Both the position numbers and the translations under genes were made by a program. From NCBI GenBank assembly GCA_022393335.1, contig JAJEKB010020906.1, positions 1,401,217-1,465,216 of the forward strand: DNA of 64,000 nucleotides, given 5' to 3'. The notes under the pieces were generated by a model, which had not been told where the DNA came from, searched no databases, and saw nothing but the letters and a program-made list of their open reading frames with translations. This DNA comes from Macrotrachela quadricornifera (lineage: Eukaryota; Rotifera; Eurotatoria; Philodinida; Philodinidae). How positions within the stretch are numbered: position 1 is the stretch's first letter; each line of letters starts with the position of its first letter. Shown here piece after piece: positions 21,864 through 31,216 of the stretch.

Positions 21864-22482
21864 ATTTATTAGACTAAGCTTGTTCTTATTATGTTTAATT
21901 TTCATTTCTGTTTAATAGATTGATTAGTCTATTATCATTGAAAGGCTTTTTATCAGCTCGAAGTTTTCTATTATTGAGTTTTACAAAGTGAAATGTTGTT
22001 TAATATCTGAAAATTTTCGTTCGTTAGATTAAAAAAAAAGTGACATCTTTAACTCTCTATAAAGAAAATATAAAACATATTCATTAGAATTTGTCAATTA
22101 ACAATGTTATTCTATATCTAAAACTAAAAATAATCGAAGGATTGAATGTGAAGGTAATTATATTTTTTTGTTGAATAGGTTTGCTTGAAATACATGAAGC
22201 ATGACAGCGTCAATCCGTATCGTTAAGTATTTATTTTTTTTTTTCGAGAGATGTCATTGAATATTTATTTTGAAATAAAATTAATAAATATAAAATATTA
22301 GGTGAGTTCTACTTTGAATAATAACAATATTAATTGAAAAGTAATAAATTTGATTAGTTGTAAATGATTTGATATTCGATATCCAATCGTAATATTTGGT
22401 AACGCTTGACTTACTATATATGTCTCTTTCTTTTCATTTCGTGTCACATAAAATTGTTTAAAATTAATTATTAGAAATCAAA
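21864..22482. other. AT-rich spacer upstream of the NADH dehydrogenase gene
   Basis: No coding or RNA feature was recognised. It should contain the promoter of the gene starting at 22483; no specific site can be named. Confidence 0.4.
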
Positions 22483-24785
22483 ATGTTTTACCGTTTAACC
22501 TTGTTTGTTCAACAATTAACAACAAAAAATTTGCATCGAAATTTACTTTGGTTCTCTCGATCACCAATCCAGGAAACATTTGGTTTGTTGAAATACTTTT
22601 TTATTAAAATTTCATCAAGATTTTTATCTAAACAGGAATAAAATTTCATAATTTTAAATTCTACTAGAAGTGTGTTCTATATCTTTGAATATGATGCAGA
22701 GTGATTTAAGAAATGTATTTTATTTATTTAATTAGGTAGAAGATTAAAACGACGTTTAAAAAATATTTTCATAATTAGTACTATTAGTTTTGGAACATTA
22801 TACAGTTATCGTAGATATCATCGTTATAAATGGTTTAATGAAATGCATGATTCTTTCAGAAATGTTGGTACTAAACCACGTATTATTGTTCTTGGAACAG
22901 GTTAATAATATATTTTATTATTTTTATTTTTATTTTTTTGTATTAATTAAATAAATAGGTTGGTCTGCTGTATCATTTTTAAAACATATTAATACTGATA
23001 AATATGAAGTTATTTGTATATCACCACGTAATTATTTTTTAATGACACCATTATTACCATCTGTTAGTGTTGGAACAATTGAAACTCGAACAGTAATTGA
23101 ATCAATTCGTTCACTTATTGGACCAAAAATACATTTTATTGAAGCACGTTGTATTAGTATTGATCCAAAATCAAAGATTATAACATGTAATATTAATGAA
23201 GAAAAATCATTATCTCATGATAATAATATTAAAACAGTACTTGTATCAGATGGTGCATCATCAAGAGTAGTTAAAGATTCAGGTTAATTATATTTTATTA
23301 ATTTTTTACACAAAAAAATTTGATGTTTTTATTTAGCTCGTACTCGACCAATGTTTGATATGAATTATGATATACTTATTATTGGTATTGGATCAGAAAA
23401 TAATACATTTAATACACCAGGTGTTGAAAAACATGCACATTTTCTTAAAGAAATATCTGATGCAAGACGTATTCGTTCAGCAATTAGTGATGCTTTTGAA
23501 TCAGCTATAACTCCAACACAATCAGATGAAGAAAAAAAACGTCTTTTACATTTTATTGTTGTAGGAGGTGGACCAACTGGTGTTGAATTTGCTGCTGAAG
23601 TATTTTGATATTTATAATAATATTTCCGAGATACTACTAAGATTTATATTTTAGTTATCGGATTTAATTCATGAAGATCTTCAATATTATTTTCCACGTT
23701 TAGTTGCTAATGATGTTAAAATAACATTAATTCAATCACTTGATCATATATTATCTACAATGGTTTGAAAGTTTTTTTTAATAAATAATTTTTTAGTTTT
23801 TTTTTGTGATTAGGATAAAAAAATAAGTGAATATGCAGAAAAACATTTTCGTCGTGAAAATATTGAAATACTATTAAATACACGTGTTAAAGAAGTTAAA
23901 GAACAAGAAGTTATTGTACAAGTTAAAGGTTCAAATGAATTAAAATCACTTCCATGTTCAGTTACTGTTTGGGCAACTGGAATAGCAGCTCGATCATTAA
24001 TTCATAATATTCGAGAAATAATTGGTTTAAATATTCAAACTAATCGAATGGGTCTACTTACTGATCAATATTTACGTGTAAAAGGTATTAATGATAATTC
24101 AATATTTGCTCTTGGAGATTGTTCAACAATTGAACAACTAAAATTAGTTGATCAAATTCAATTATTATTTGAAGAAGCTGATATAGAAAATAAAGGTGAA
24201 CTTAATTTTCAACAATTTCAAAAATTAATTCAAAATAAAATCACACAATTTCCACAGGTATTAAAATTTCTTTTTATTTATTGATAAATAGGAGATTGAT
24301 ATTGTTTTTAGCTTGAAATATATGCAAAAAGTATTAAAAAAGTATTTGAAGACGCTGATAAAGAAAAAAGTGGTCATTTAACACTTGATACTCTTCGTTC
24401 AACTCTTGAAGAAGCTGATAAAAAACTTCGTGCATTACCAGCAACAGCACAAGTTGCACATCAAGAAGGTCTTTATGTTGCTCATTTACTTAATCAAATC
24501 ACTAATTTACAATTAAATAATTCTGAACAACAAAATTTAAAACCATTTCGATATAAACATATAGGTACATTAGCATATATTGGTGGAGATGCAGCAGTAC
24601 TTGATTTTACTGATTCAAAATCAATTATTGATATATTTAAATTAAAATCAATATCAGGTCATGGTGCTGATTATTTATGGAAATCATTTTATTTTACTGA
24701 AATGTTTACTGGACGAACAAAAATATTACTTGCATTTGATTGGATTCGTACAAAATCATATGGAAGAGATATTAGTCGATATTAA
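22483..24785 (+). CDS. Type II NADH dehydrogenase (alternative, EF-hand type), mitochondrial
   Basis: Seven exons: 22483-22582, 22736-22900, 22959-23282, 23337-23599, 23655-23762, 23814-24257 and 24312-24785. All have GT..AG introns and consistent phases, giving 1878 nt (625 residues). The basic, Ser/Arg-containing N-terminus looks like a mitochondrial presequence, followed by a hydrophobic stretch. FAD site: RIIVLGTGWSAVSFLK. NADH site: FIVVGGGPTGVEFAAE. Other family phrases are MTPLLPSVSVGTIETR, WATGIAA, FALGDC and GTLAYIGGDAAV. Two degenerate EF-hand loops (EADIENKGELNF, DADKEKSGHLTL) sit before the C-terminal membrane-binding region, as in the calcium-regulated external enzymes of plants and fungi. 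It passes electrons from NADH to quinone without pumping protons. AATAAA at 24819-24824 is a likely poly(A) signal. Confidence 0.93.
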
Positions 24786-26496
24786 ATAACAAATATTTGT
24801 TTCAAGTTTTTCTTTTCTAATAAATTTTTTATTTATTTTGTAAAAGTAAAGATATAAACATGTCTACAGATGAAAACTCTTATGATCTTAGAACCAAAAC
24901 TCTGAGATTTATTTCCCAAAAATACATTTGCTATAACTGATTGGTGTTCTTTCCTATGAAAACTACCTTTTAAATAGAGCTAAAACACTGATAAGTTGTA
25001 TATAAACAAAACTTTTCACTTTTCGACTGTTCTAAAAGATCACAAAGACGTTGGACAACTGTAAACTGTTTTTTTCTTTGCTCTCTTCTCGCTCAAATGT
25101 TTTTCTTTGATGTACTTGAATATTACTATACTCAAGATATTGTTCAAAAGTTTGTATGCAGTTGTTAAATTTTTGCAATAAACAGTATGTACAGGTGTTT
25201 GCAAAAAAACTTGTATAACTTCTTCTACAAATATCATCTTCTTTTGATAAGATTCCCAATTCAAATTCTAATGAAGAAACTATTGCATCAGTTTATAATG
25301 GACTTAGTTCAATTAATGCATATTATTTAAATACAAGTGCACATAATGGCGGTTATATGGTTGATTATGCTTCTGGTGCATATGCTGCATGGTTCAATAG
25401 TGATCTAACCATTCAAACATTGATAGTTAACGGTACATTAACATTTAATTCATTTTTAACGACTGCAAGATGATTAAACTCAGTGTCTCATACAATTCGC
25501 AGTCATTATTTCAATACACAATCACATACAATCACTTTTTCATTGAATAGATATATTTAAAGTTTAATCGTGCTCATTTGGTTTGATATGCATCAGGAAC
25601 TGTAGATACTGAAATGGACAATTTATGTATTACTGGTTGACATTATACTATACGGACTTTCGTGTGGGTAAGCTGTTAAAATAATTTTCCACTCAGTCAA
25701 TATCCGTTTATTGAACCTTTCATTTAATTAATCTATTAGTAAAAATAAATTAAGTCTAATAGTTATAAATATTGGTGCCAAATCAGTAGCGGATCTAATA
25801 CTTTGAAAGGAGAGACGATTTTTGTCAAAAACCACCTTTCGTGGTCCAAACTGAAGTTGTATGTTGACTTTGAAATTAAAACTATCCAAGATTCTTTGAC
25901 AAAGCGAAAAGCGATTATAGTTGCTTGGTTACATTTGTCATCCTTCTAGCCATCCTGGAATTTCCATTAATAATTTCACATTTATAGCACGCTTTGAAAG
26001 TGTCGAAGAAGTTCAAGATACTATTAAGATTGATGTGCCTTTTCTCGTTGTTGATGGAAAGTCTGAGTAGAATATGAGATAGTGCTATCTAGAAGAATTC
26101 TGTGGTATGTGTTTGAATGCTGTTTTCAATTATGTCCATACCTATACGCACACTTTCACTTTTGCATCCTCGTCCACACCGTTGTGATGCGAAAGAACAA
26201 TTATCAAGATAAAGTTTTGAAAAAACGAAATTGATATTGACATTACCTGGATTTAGAAGTAAGCGGAAAGGATCAATAAAAAGCAACGATTTTAGGCGAT
26301 TATATTGATTATCAATCTTGTCTTGCAAAAAGAGATGAAGTATTTGCTTTTGAAGTATTTAATAATAAAAGATATCAATAATTTATTGTACTTGAAAAAA
26401 AAATTGAAGATGCTTATCAAATCTAGAGTTTTAGTAGTCGTAATTATCAGATATCATCGCAATACAGAAGAAAATAAAATCATTTATAAAAGACAA
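24786..26496. other. Intergenic with scraps of decayed coding sequence
   Basis: 25259-25473 is open on the plus strand without a start codon (NEETIASVYNGLSSINAYYL, HNGGYMVDYASGAYAAWF) and ends in a stop. It reads like a gene fragment of unknown family. A second scrap near 25948-26070 reads ISINNFTFIARFESVEEV then IDVPFLVVDGKSE. Neither could be assigned. The rest is non-coding. Confidence 0.4.
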
Positions 26497-27195
26497 ATGG
26501 AGAATATTGTTGCTGTTTCTGCTCTATTATCCTGGGCGAATTTCAGTTGGTTTAATCAACCGACAGTATGGTCTACTAATGCAACCACACTTTATGTTCA
26601 CACCGATCCTGATACTGATTTTTGGAGTAAAACACACTATGGTTTCATACGAGATACTGGTCATTTTTACTATCGATCATTAACTGGTGATCAATCGTTC
26701 ACAGCGAACGTTAATATCCGAGGAAAATACAAAACACTATACGATCAAGGTGGTTTGATGTTACGCATTGATAAGAACAATTGGATCAAATGTGGAATAG
26801 AATATGTTGATGGTCAACATTTTGCTAGTGTTGTTGTAACTGTCAACGGCTGGTCGGATTGGAGTGTTGTTGCAATTGAGTCATTTGATATTTTGAAATT
26901 ACGTGTCAAACGAGTAAAGGAAGCCGTACATGTCGACTTTGCCGAAGGTGAACAAGGAAATTTTAAAATGATGAGATTAGCTTATTTACCGGTGATAGAT
27001 CGATCACAAGCCATGATGGTTGGAATTATGTGTGCATCTCCTACTACAAATGGGTCAGGATTTGAAATTACTTTTGATGGTCTATCTATTGTAGAAGACT
27101 CTGAAAAAAGTGGAAGTAAAGGCGCCACTTTTCATTCTACGTTTTATTATGTACTTATCATGTTAGTTATTATCATTCCAGCATATCATATATAG
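26497..27195 (+). CDS. DUF1349 (concanavalin-like) protein with C-terminal membrane segment
   Basis: A single-exon ORF. I choose the ATG at 26497 (MENIVAVSALLSWANFSWFN) because the upstream extension (to 26305) is Lys-rich filler and family members start close to the FxW phrase. The 232-residue product shows DUF1349 landmarks: TLYVHTDPDTDFW near the start, SFTANV, YDQGGLMLRIDKNNWIKCGI, EYVDG..F.SVVVT, WSDWS, and GIMCASP..GSGFEITFDG near residue 190. The fold is a jelly roll related to glycan-binding or glycosidase-accessory domains; its biochemical role is not established. Unlike typical family members it ends in a hydrophobic helix (FYYVLIMLVIIIPAYHI), a possible tail anchor. The family is mainly bacterial and fungal, and the gene lacks introns. 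Horizontal transfer is plausible but unproven. Confidence 0.8.
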   Translation: MENIVAVSALLSWANFSWFNQPTVWSTNATTLYVHTDPDTDFWSKTHYGFIRDTGHFYYRSLTGDQSFTANVNIRGKYKTLYDQGGLMLRIDKNNWIKCGIEYVDGQHFASVVVTVNGWSDWSVVAIESFDILKLRVKRVKEAVHVDFAEGEQGNFKMMRLAYLPVIDRSQAMMVGIMCASPTTNGSGFEITFDGLSIVEDSEKSGSKGATFHSTFYYVLIMLVIIIPAYHI

Positions 27196-27502
27196 AATGT
27201 GAAGTATGAACTCGAATGCTATATTTTCTTAAATGGGTATTTTGCTTACGATCGAATTCATATGACATTGTAAAGTTTATTTGAGTTTTTTTCAGGAGAA
27301 AATTCTTCATGATCATCGGCACTGAATTAACGTAATACAAAATGCAGAATTCTTTCCATAAAATTTGTTAATAGTATTTAAGATCGATCTGAAATATTTT
27401 GGTTTATAAAAGTGAAATAAAGAGGAGAAAGCAATAATTCTCAATTATACCTATTAATCGTAAGTATATCAAAGAAGAAAAATTCCATTTAGTACCATTG
27501 AA
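27196..27502. other. 3' flank of the DUF1349 gene
   Basis: AT-rich; AATAAA at about 27415 may serve as a distal poly(A) signal. Nothing else was seen. Confidence 0.35.
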
Positions 27503-27796
27503 ATGGCTCCAAACGACGAAATCTTTCATAATTTTGAAGAGAAAATTTTTCAACTCAAGAAACTAGAATTATTATTTTTAAGTGATAGTAGCTCAATCGA
27601 TGAAGCACAGTTAAAAATGATTTATATTGAATAATACAAAATTATTCTGCTAAATAGTGTAGTTAATGCTCCTATGAAAAACAACCAACAATTGTCGTTT
27701 ATTGTGTTAATTCAGAGTATCCATTTTACTTATGAAACCAAGAACGTTATTAAAAGTCTGCTATATTGCATTAATAGATTATTACAATTTATCTAA
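27503..27796 (+). pseudogene. Short unknown ORF with one in-frame stop
   Basis: An ATG at 27503 opens a 97-codon frame (MAPNDEIFHNFEEKIFQLKK start). It is interrupted by a single TAA at 27632-27634 and closes at 27794-27796. Amino-acid use on both sides of the stop looks protein-like (alternating Leu/Ile and charged residues, helical). I do not recognise a family. It could be a decayed small helical protein or an exon of a larger lost gene. The stop could come from a CAA codon by one transition. Confidence 0.4.
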
Positions 27797-28357
27797 GAAG
27801 TACATTTTGCATATATAAAAACTTCGATATCAGTCTATTTCAAAATCTAATTGATTGATTGTATAAATTACTTATTTTGTAATCTATATATGATTTATGA
27901 TGAATGTTCATTTTTTTATTGGTAAAGCATCGAAATTCAGTGATATTTATTTTAAATTCAAACATTGAATATTTGATATTTGTGTAAATTTTCATGCTTG
28001 GTACTACTATATGAATAATTTATCGATTGCATGTGACTATATTTAGAAAAAGCGAGACAGTTAATTATATATTTTTTTTCTTTCTTTTTTATTACTTATT
28101 TCTGTTGTCTGACATTATGATATATATATATATATATTTGCTATTCACCTTTGCACATCATATAAAAAGAGTAATCAACATAACGAGCAGTAGTAATGAA
28201 TAAAATAATATTTTCTTTTCTGTAGGCACTCTATCATTTCTTTATTTTTGCATAGATGTCATATGCTCATTTTGTTTTTGTTATTATAGTTCTAATTTTT
28301 AGTAACTGATTATACTTGAAATTAACAACTTTTCACTTGTAAAAAGTAATATTAATC
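27797..28357. other. AT-rich intergenic DNA with a (TA)n microsatellite
   Basis: A TATATATATATATATATA run lies near 28120-28138. No coding signal was found. The region immediately upstream of 28358 presumably held the TIR gene's promoter. Confidence 0.4.
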
Positions 28358-29399
28358 ATGACATCGATAATGTCAATTGAAGAATTCAATTTAGTTCGTA
28401 ATGAACAAACTGAAAACATATCTTCAAATCAATTGAAATCTGTTCTTGATTATTATGCTGAACATTTTACTCCTGAAACTAGTGATGAAATTATCTATAT
28501 ATTATCATCTAATAATTTATCACTCTACACTCATCAAATTATTCCATTGATTCATAATCGATTAATTGAACTTACGGAAAAAGCTGTTGCCTTCGGTAGT
28601 GTTTTATCTCATAATGAGATTATTTTAATGGATAAATGTTTAGATATCCTCTTAGATGCATTACGATCAAGTTCTATTAATGATGAAAACAAATTAAAAG
28701 AAGAAATTCTTCCCTTAAATAATTCATTTCTAAAATTCATTCAATACGATAGTTGGAAAAAAATGACAAATTATGAAAAAATTTGTCGAATGTCTAATTG
28801 AATATCAATCATCAAAAGATACTGAAAATAATTTACGATTTGTTCAAGCATTTGTTCTATGTATTAATTCATTAGATGGTACAGAAATATATTTAAAATC
28901 TGTACAATTATTTGATAAAACAACATTAAATGAATATAATAAATTTTTATTATTTACAAATTTTAATTTTATTTTAACAAATCAATTTTGTAATAATGAA
29001 TTTCGAAATAATTTTTGTAAAAATTTTTGGATACCAAAATATCAACAATTATTAAAAATAATTTTATCCAATAATGATCATGTATCATTGAAAATAATTA
29101 AATATTTAATAACAAATCTTATTCAAATGCAACGAACAAATGAAATTAATTCAAAATTTTGGACCGGACAAATAAAAAAATTTTTCAATGAAAAATGAAT
29201 ATTTAATTATTATTGATATGCTTTTACCTTTACTAACTAATCAACATATGATTAATGATCCCATAGAAATTCAACAAAAATTTCAATTACATACAAATAC
29301 TTTTGATAATACAACAAAATATATAACATCAACATATGTTATATGGTTAATATTAAAATTAATTTTAATATTTATTAATGCAAATGGAGATTGTCTTAC
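28358..29399 (+). pseudogene. ARM/TIR gene, 5' part, cut by an LTR retrotransposon
   Basis: An ATG at 28358 (MTSIMSIEEFNLVRNEQTEN) starts an all-helical, ARM/HEAT-like region. The frame changes twice: at the A-run at 28773-28779, and at the A-run at about 29188-29193. Each is equivalent to one extra A. The protein text continues smoothly across both (..TNYEK to FVECLIEYQ; ..FFNE to NEYLIIIDML). The third segment is open up to the gypsy element at 29400 and resumes in the same frame on the far side (36220). The repeated one-base changes in homopolymers could be true decay or assembly error. With the insertion and the late stop downstream, the locus is treated as a pseudogene. Confidence 0.75.
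29395..29399. repeat. Target site duplication CTTAC (left copy)
   Basis: CTTAC directly precedes the 5' LTR; the identical right copy follows the 3' LTR at 36220-36224. Five-bp duplications are usual for Ty3/gypsy integrases. Confidence 0.95.
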
Positions 29400-29653
29400 T
29401 GTTAGCGATTCCTTGCGTCATCACTTCTCTTTTTATTAAAAATGTGATCCTAGATCACATTTTTTCTTTCCTTTCATGATTCATGCCACATGATGTGTTG
29501 AGTCAAAAAATGTGATCATACATCACATTTTTTCCTTCCTTTTTCTTATATATACATTTTCTTTTTCCTGTAAGATTACGATTTTTTTTCTCAAATAAAA
29601 TCTACAGCACATCCAGCTTCATTCTTTCTCCCAGCCCTACAGACAGGCTAACA
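29400..29653 (+). repeat. 5' LTR
   Basis: 254 bp, ends TGTTAGC/GCTAACA. It contains two hairpins with the shared stem AATGTGAT/ATCACATT (29438-29465 and 29505-29533), a TATATATA box near 29549, and AATAAA near 29597 that can act as poly(A) signal. Confidence 0.95.
29438..29533. promoter_or_regulatory. Twin hairpins in the LTR
   Basis: AAAAATGTGATCCTAGATCA.. (29438-29465) and AAAAAATGTGATCATACATC.. (29505-29533) are near-perfect palindromes built on the same ATGTGAT stem. Both are identical in the 3' LTR. They end in T runs. They could act in transcription termination, in RNA structure or as protein-binding sites; the function is not known. Confidence 0.7.
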
Positions 29654-29655
29654 TT

Positions 29656-29674
29656 TTGGTGCCGTGAACTCCGG
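29656..29674 (+). promoter_or_regulatory. Primer-binding site
   Basis: TGGTGCCGTGAACTCCGG lies two to three bases after the 5' LTR. It begins with TGG, complementary to the CCA end of a tRNA. The tRNA species was not assigned. Confidence 0.8.
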
Positions 29675-29722
29675 TTTCTTCTTGTCTGTACCAACCTTTA
29701 TAGCGTCTTTCTCTCTTCCTTC

Positions 29723-31216
29723 ATGTTTGATCCTAACGATGATGATCCTGTACCTAAGAAGCTTTTAACCATACCCTCTGAATATCAATCTACAATTCAA
29801 AAAAAGTCTTCTTTCCACACACTTATACAGACAACCCCAATGGCAACTGCGAATCAACCACTCTTTGATACTCCCACCACCGAGATGAAATTTCGCCAGC
29901 GCGTTCTAGAAATGGTTCCATTTTACGATGGTGACTCTGAGACCCTTTTAGACTGGTTACGAATTGCTGGCGCATTTTTTGCCAAAGAATGTCTTTCTGA
30001 TGCTCACCAACTCTTTGCTATACGTTTTCTTCTTACTGAACAAGCTCTTGATACATTTACTGTTCATGAAGATCTAATTCACAATTACAACGATCTCCGA
30101 AAGCTTCTCTTGCATGCCGCAGGTAAACTTCCTTTGCGCACTCTCACCTCACTCGATTCAATCTCTACTTTCACGCTCTCTCAACCAGGAGCTAATTCTA
30201 CTAGTATCGATCCTAATTTGACCACCATCACTTCGTTACCGTCAACATCCATCACGTTTACTCAATCAGCTGATGATTTAACACAAAACGAATATCGAAA
30301 GTCCATCATTACTCAATTCCAAACCGACAAATCTTTAAAATTTTCTGGCGAACATAAACAAGATGTTATTAGATGGCTCGAAAGATTGGAACGCAAGTTT
30401 GAAATCGCCGAAATTAGCGATGTTAAAAAGTTTGATTATCTCACTGAATTATTAGAAAAAGGAGCTCTGAATTGGTTCATTGAACGAAAATCATCACTGA
30501 ATCGGTCGTGGCCTGCTTTTGTTCAACAATTTAAACAAGTCTATGATTTTCCTAGTCGATCACAACTTGCACTCCAAAAATTACAGAACTATCATCAATC
30601 TGCAGAACAAGATGTTCGAAGCTTTTGCTGTGCGATGCGAAAATTATGCAAAGAATATGATCCTGATATGAGCAAGAAAATGCGACTTGACTTTCTCATT
30701 CGTTCAGTCAATCCCACCTATCGTCCGGAAATCTTAAAACTTAAACCGACCGATCCAGATGCATTTGAACAAACTGCTATAGATGTCGAAAATATCTTCC
30801 TTACATTAAAAGCCTATGAAACACATACTTCATCTACGGTAAATACAGATACTTCTCCACCACAAGTAAGCTATTACTATCCCGCACAACAACAACAATC
30901 AACTGCCTCGAATTATCCTCTTTCTGAAACACCCAATCACTTCCGATCCCCTCAACGCCCCTCTTTCAACACCACTTCTCGTTTTTCCTCCTCTTCAAAC
31001 TATCCTCCAGGCCGCCGCCAATCTGTAAATCGCTACCCATTTCAGTCATCCCGACGACCAAACCTCTTTGCTTATACCATCAATTCTCCTGAAACACAGC
31101 GTGTAAACCAATCGATTCCTCCCCTGATGCCTCCCTCTCACTCTACACTGCAACAACCATTGCCTTGTTCGTGGTGCCATCAGCAAGGACACTCCACTCA
31201 AGACTGTCCTTTTTAA
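29723..31216 (+). CDS. Gag polyprotein of the gypsy element
   Basis: 497 residues. The middle holds a retrotransposon gag/capsid-like helical region (about 200-370: KFSGEHKQDVIRWLERLERK, LNWFIERKSSLNRSWPAFVQ, QLALQKLQNYHQSAEQDVRS). A Gln/Ser/Pro-rich linker follows, and the C-terminus has one CCHC zinc knuckle (C482-C485-H490-C495) for RNA binding. The stop (31214-31216) lies in a TTTTTAAAA run. pol overlaps by 52 bp in the -1 frame, so Gag-Pol is probably made by -1 frameshifting there. Gag forms the particle that packages the element RNA in the cytoplasm. Confidence 0.9.
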   Translation: MFDPNDDDPVPKKLLTIPSEYQSTIQKKSSFHTLIQTTPMATANQPLFDTPTTEMKFRQRVLEMVPFYDGDSETLLDWLRIAGAFFAKECLSDAHQLFAIRFLLTEQALDTFTVHEDLIHNYNDLRKLLLHAAGKLPLRTLTSLDSISTFTLSQPGANSTSIDPNLTTITSLPSTSITFTQSADDLTQNEYRKSIITQFQTDKSLKFSGEHKQDVIRWLERLERKFEIAEISDVKKFDYLTELLEKGALNWFIERKSSLNRSWPAFVQQFKQVYDFPSRSQLALQKLQNYHQSAEQDVRSFCCAMRKLCKEYDPDMSKKMRLDFLIRSVNPTYRPEILKLKPTDPDAFEQTAIDVENIFLTLKAYETHTSSTVNTDTSPPQVSYYYPAQQQQSTASNYPLSETPNHFRSPQRPSFNTTSRFSSSSNYPPGRRQSVNRYPFQSSRRPNLFAYTINSPETQRVNQSIPPLMPPSHSTLQQPLPCSWCHQQGHSTQDCPF

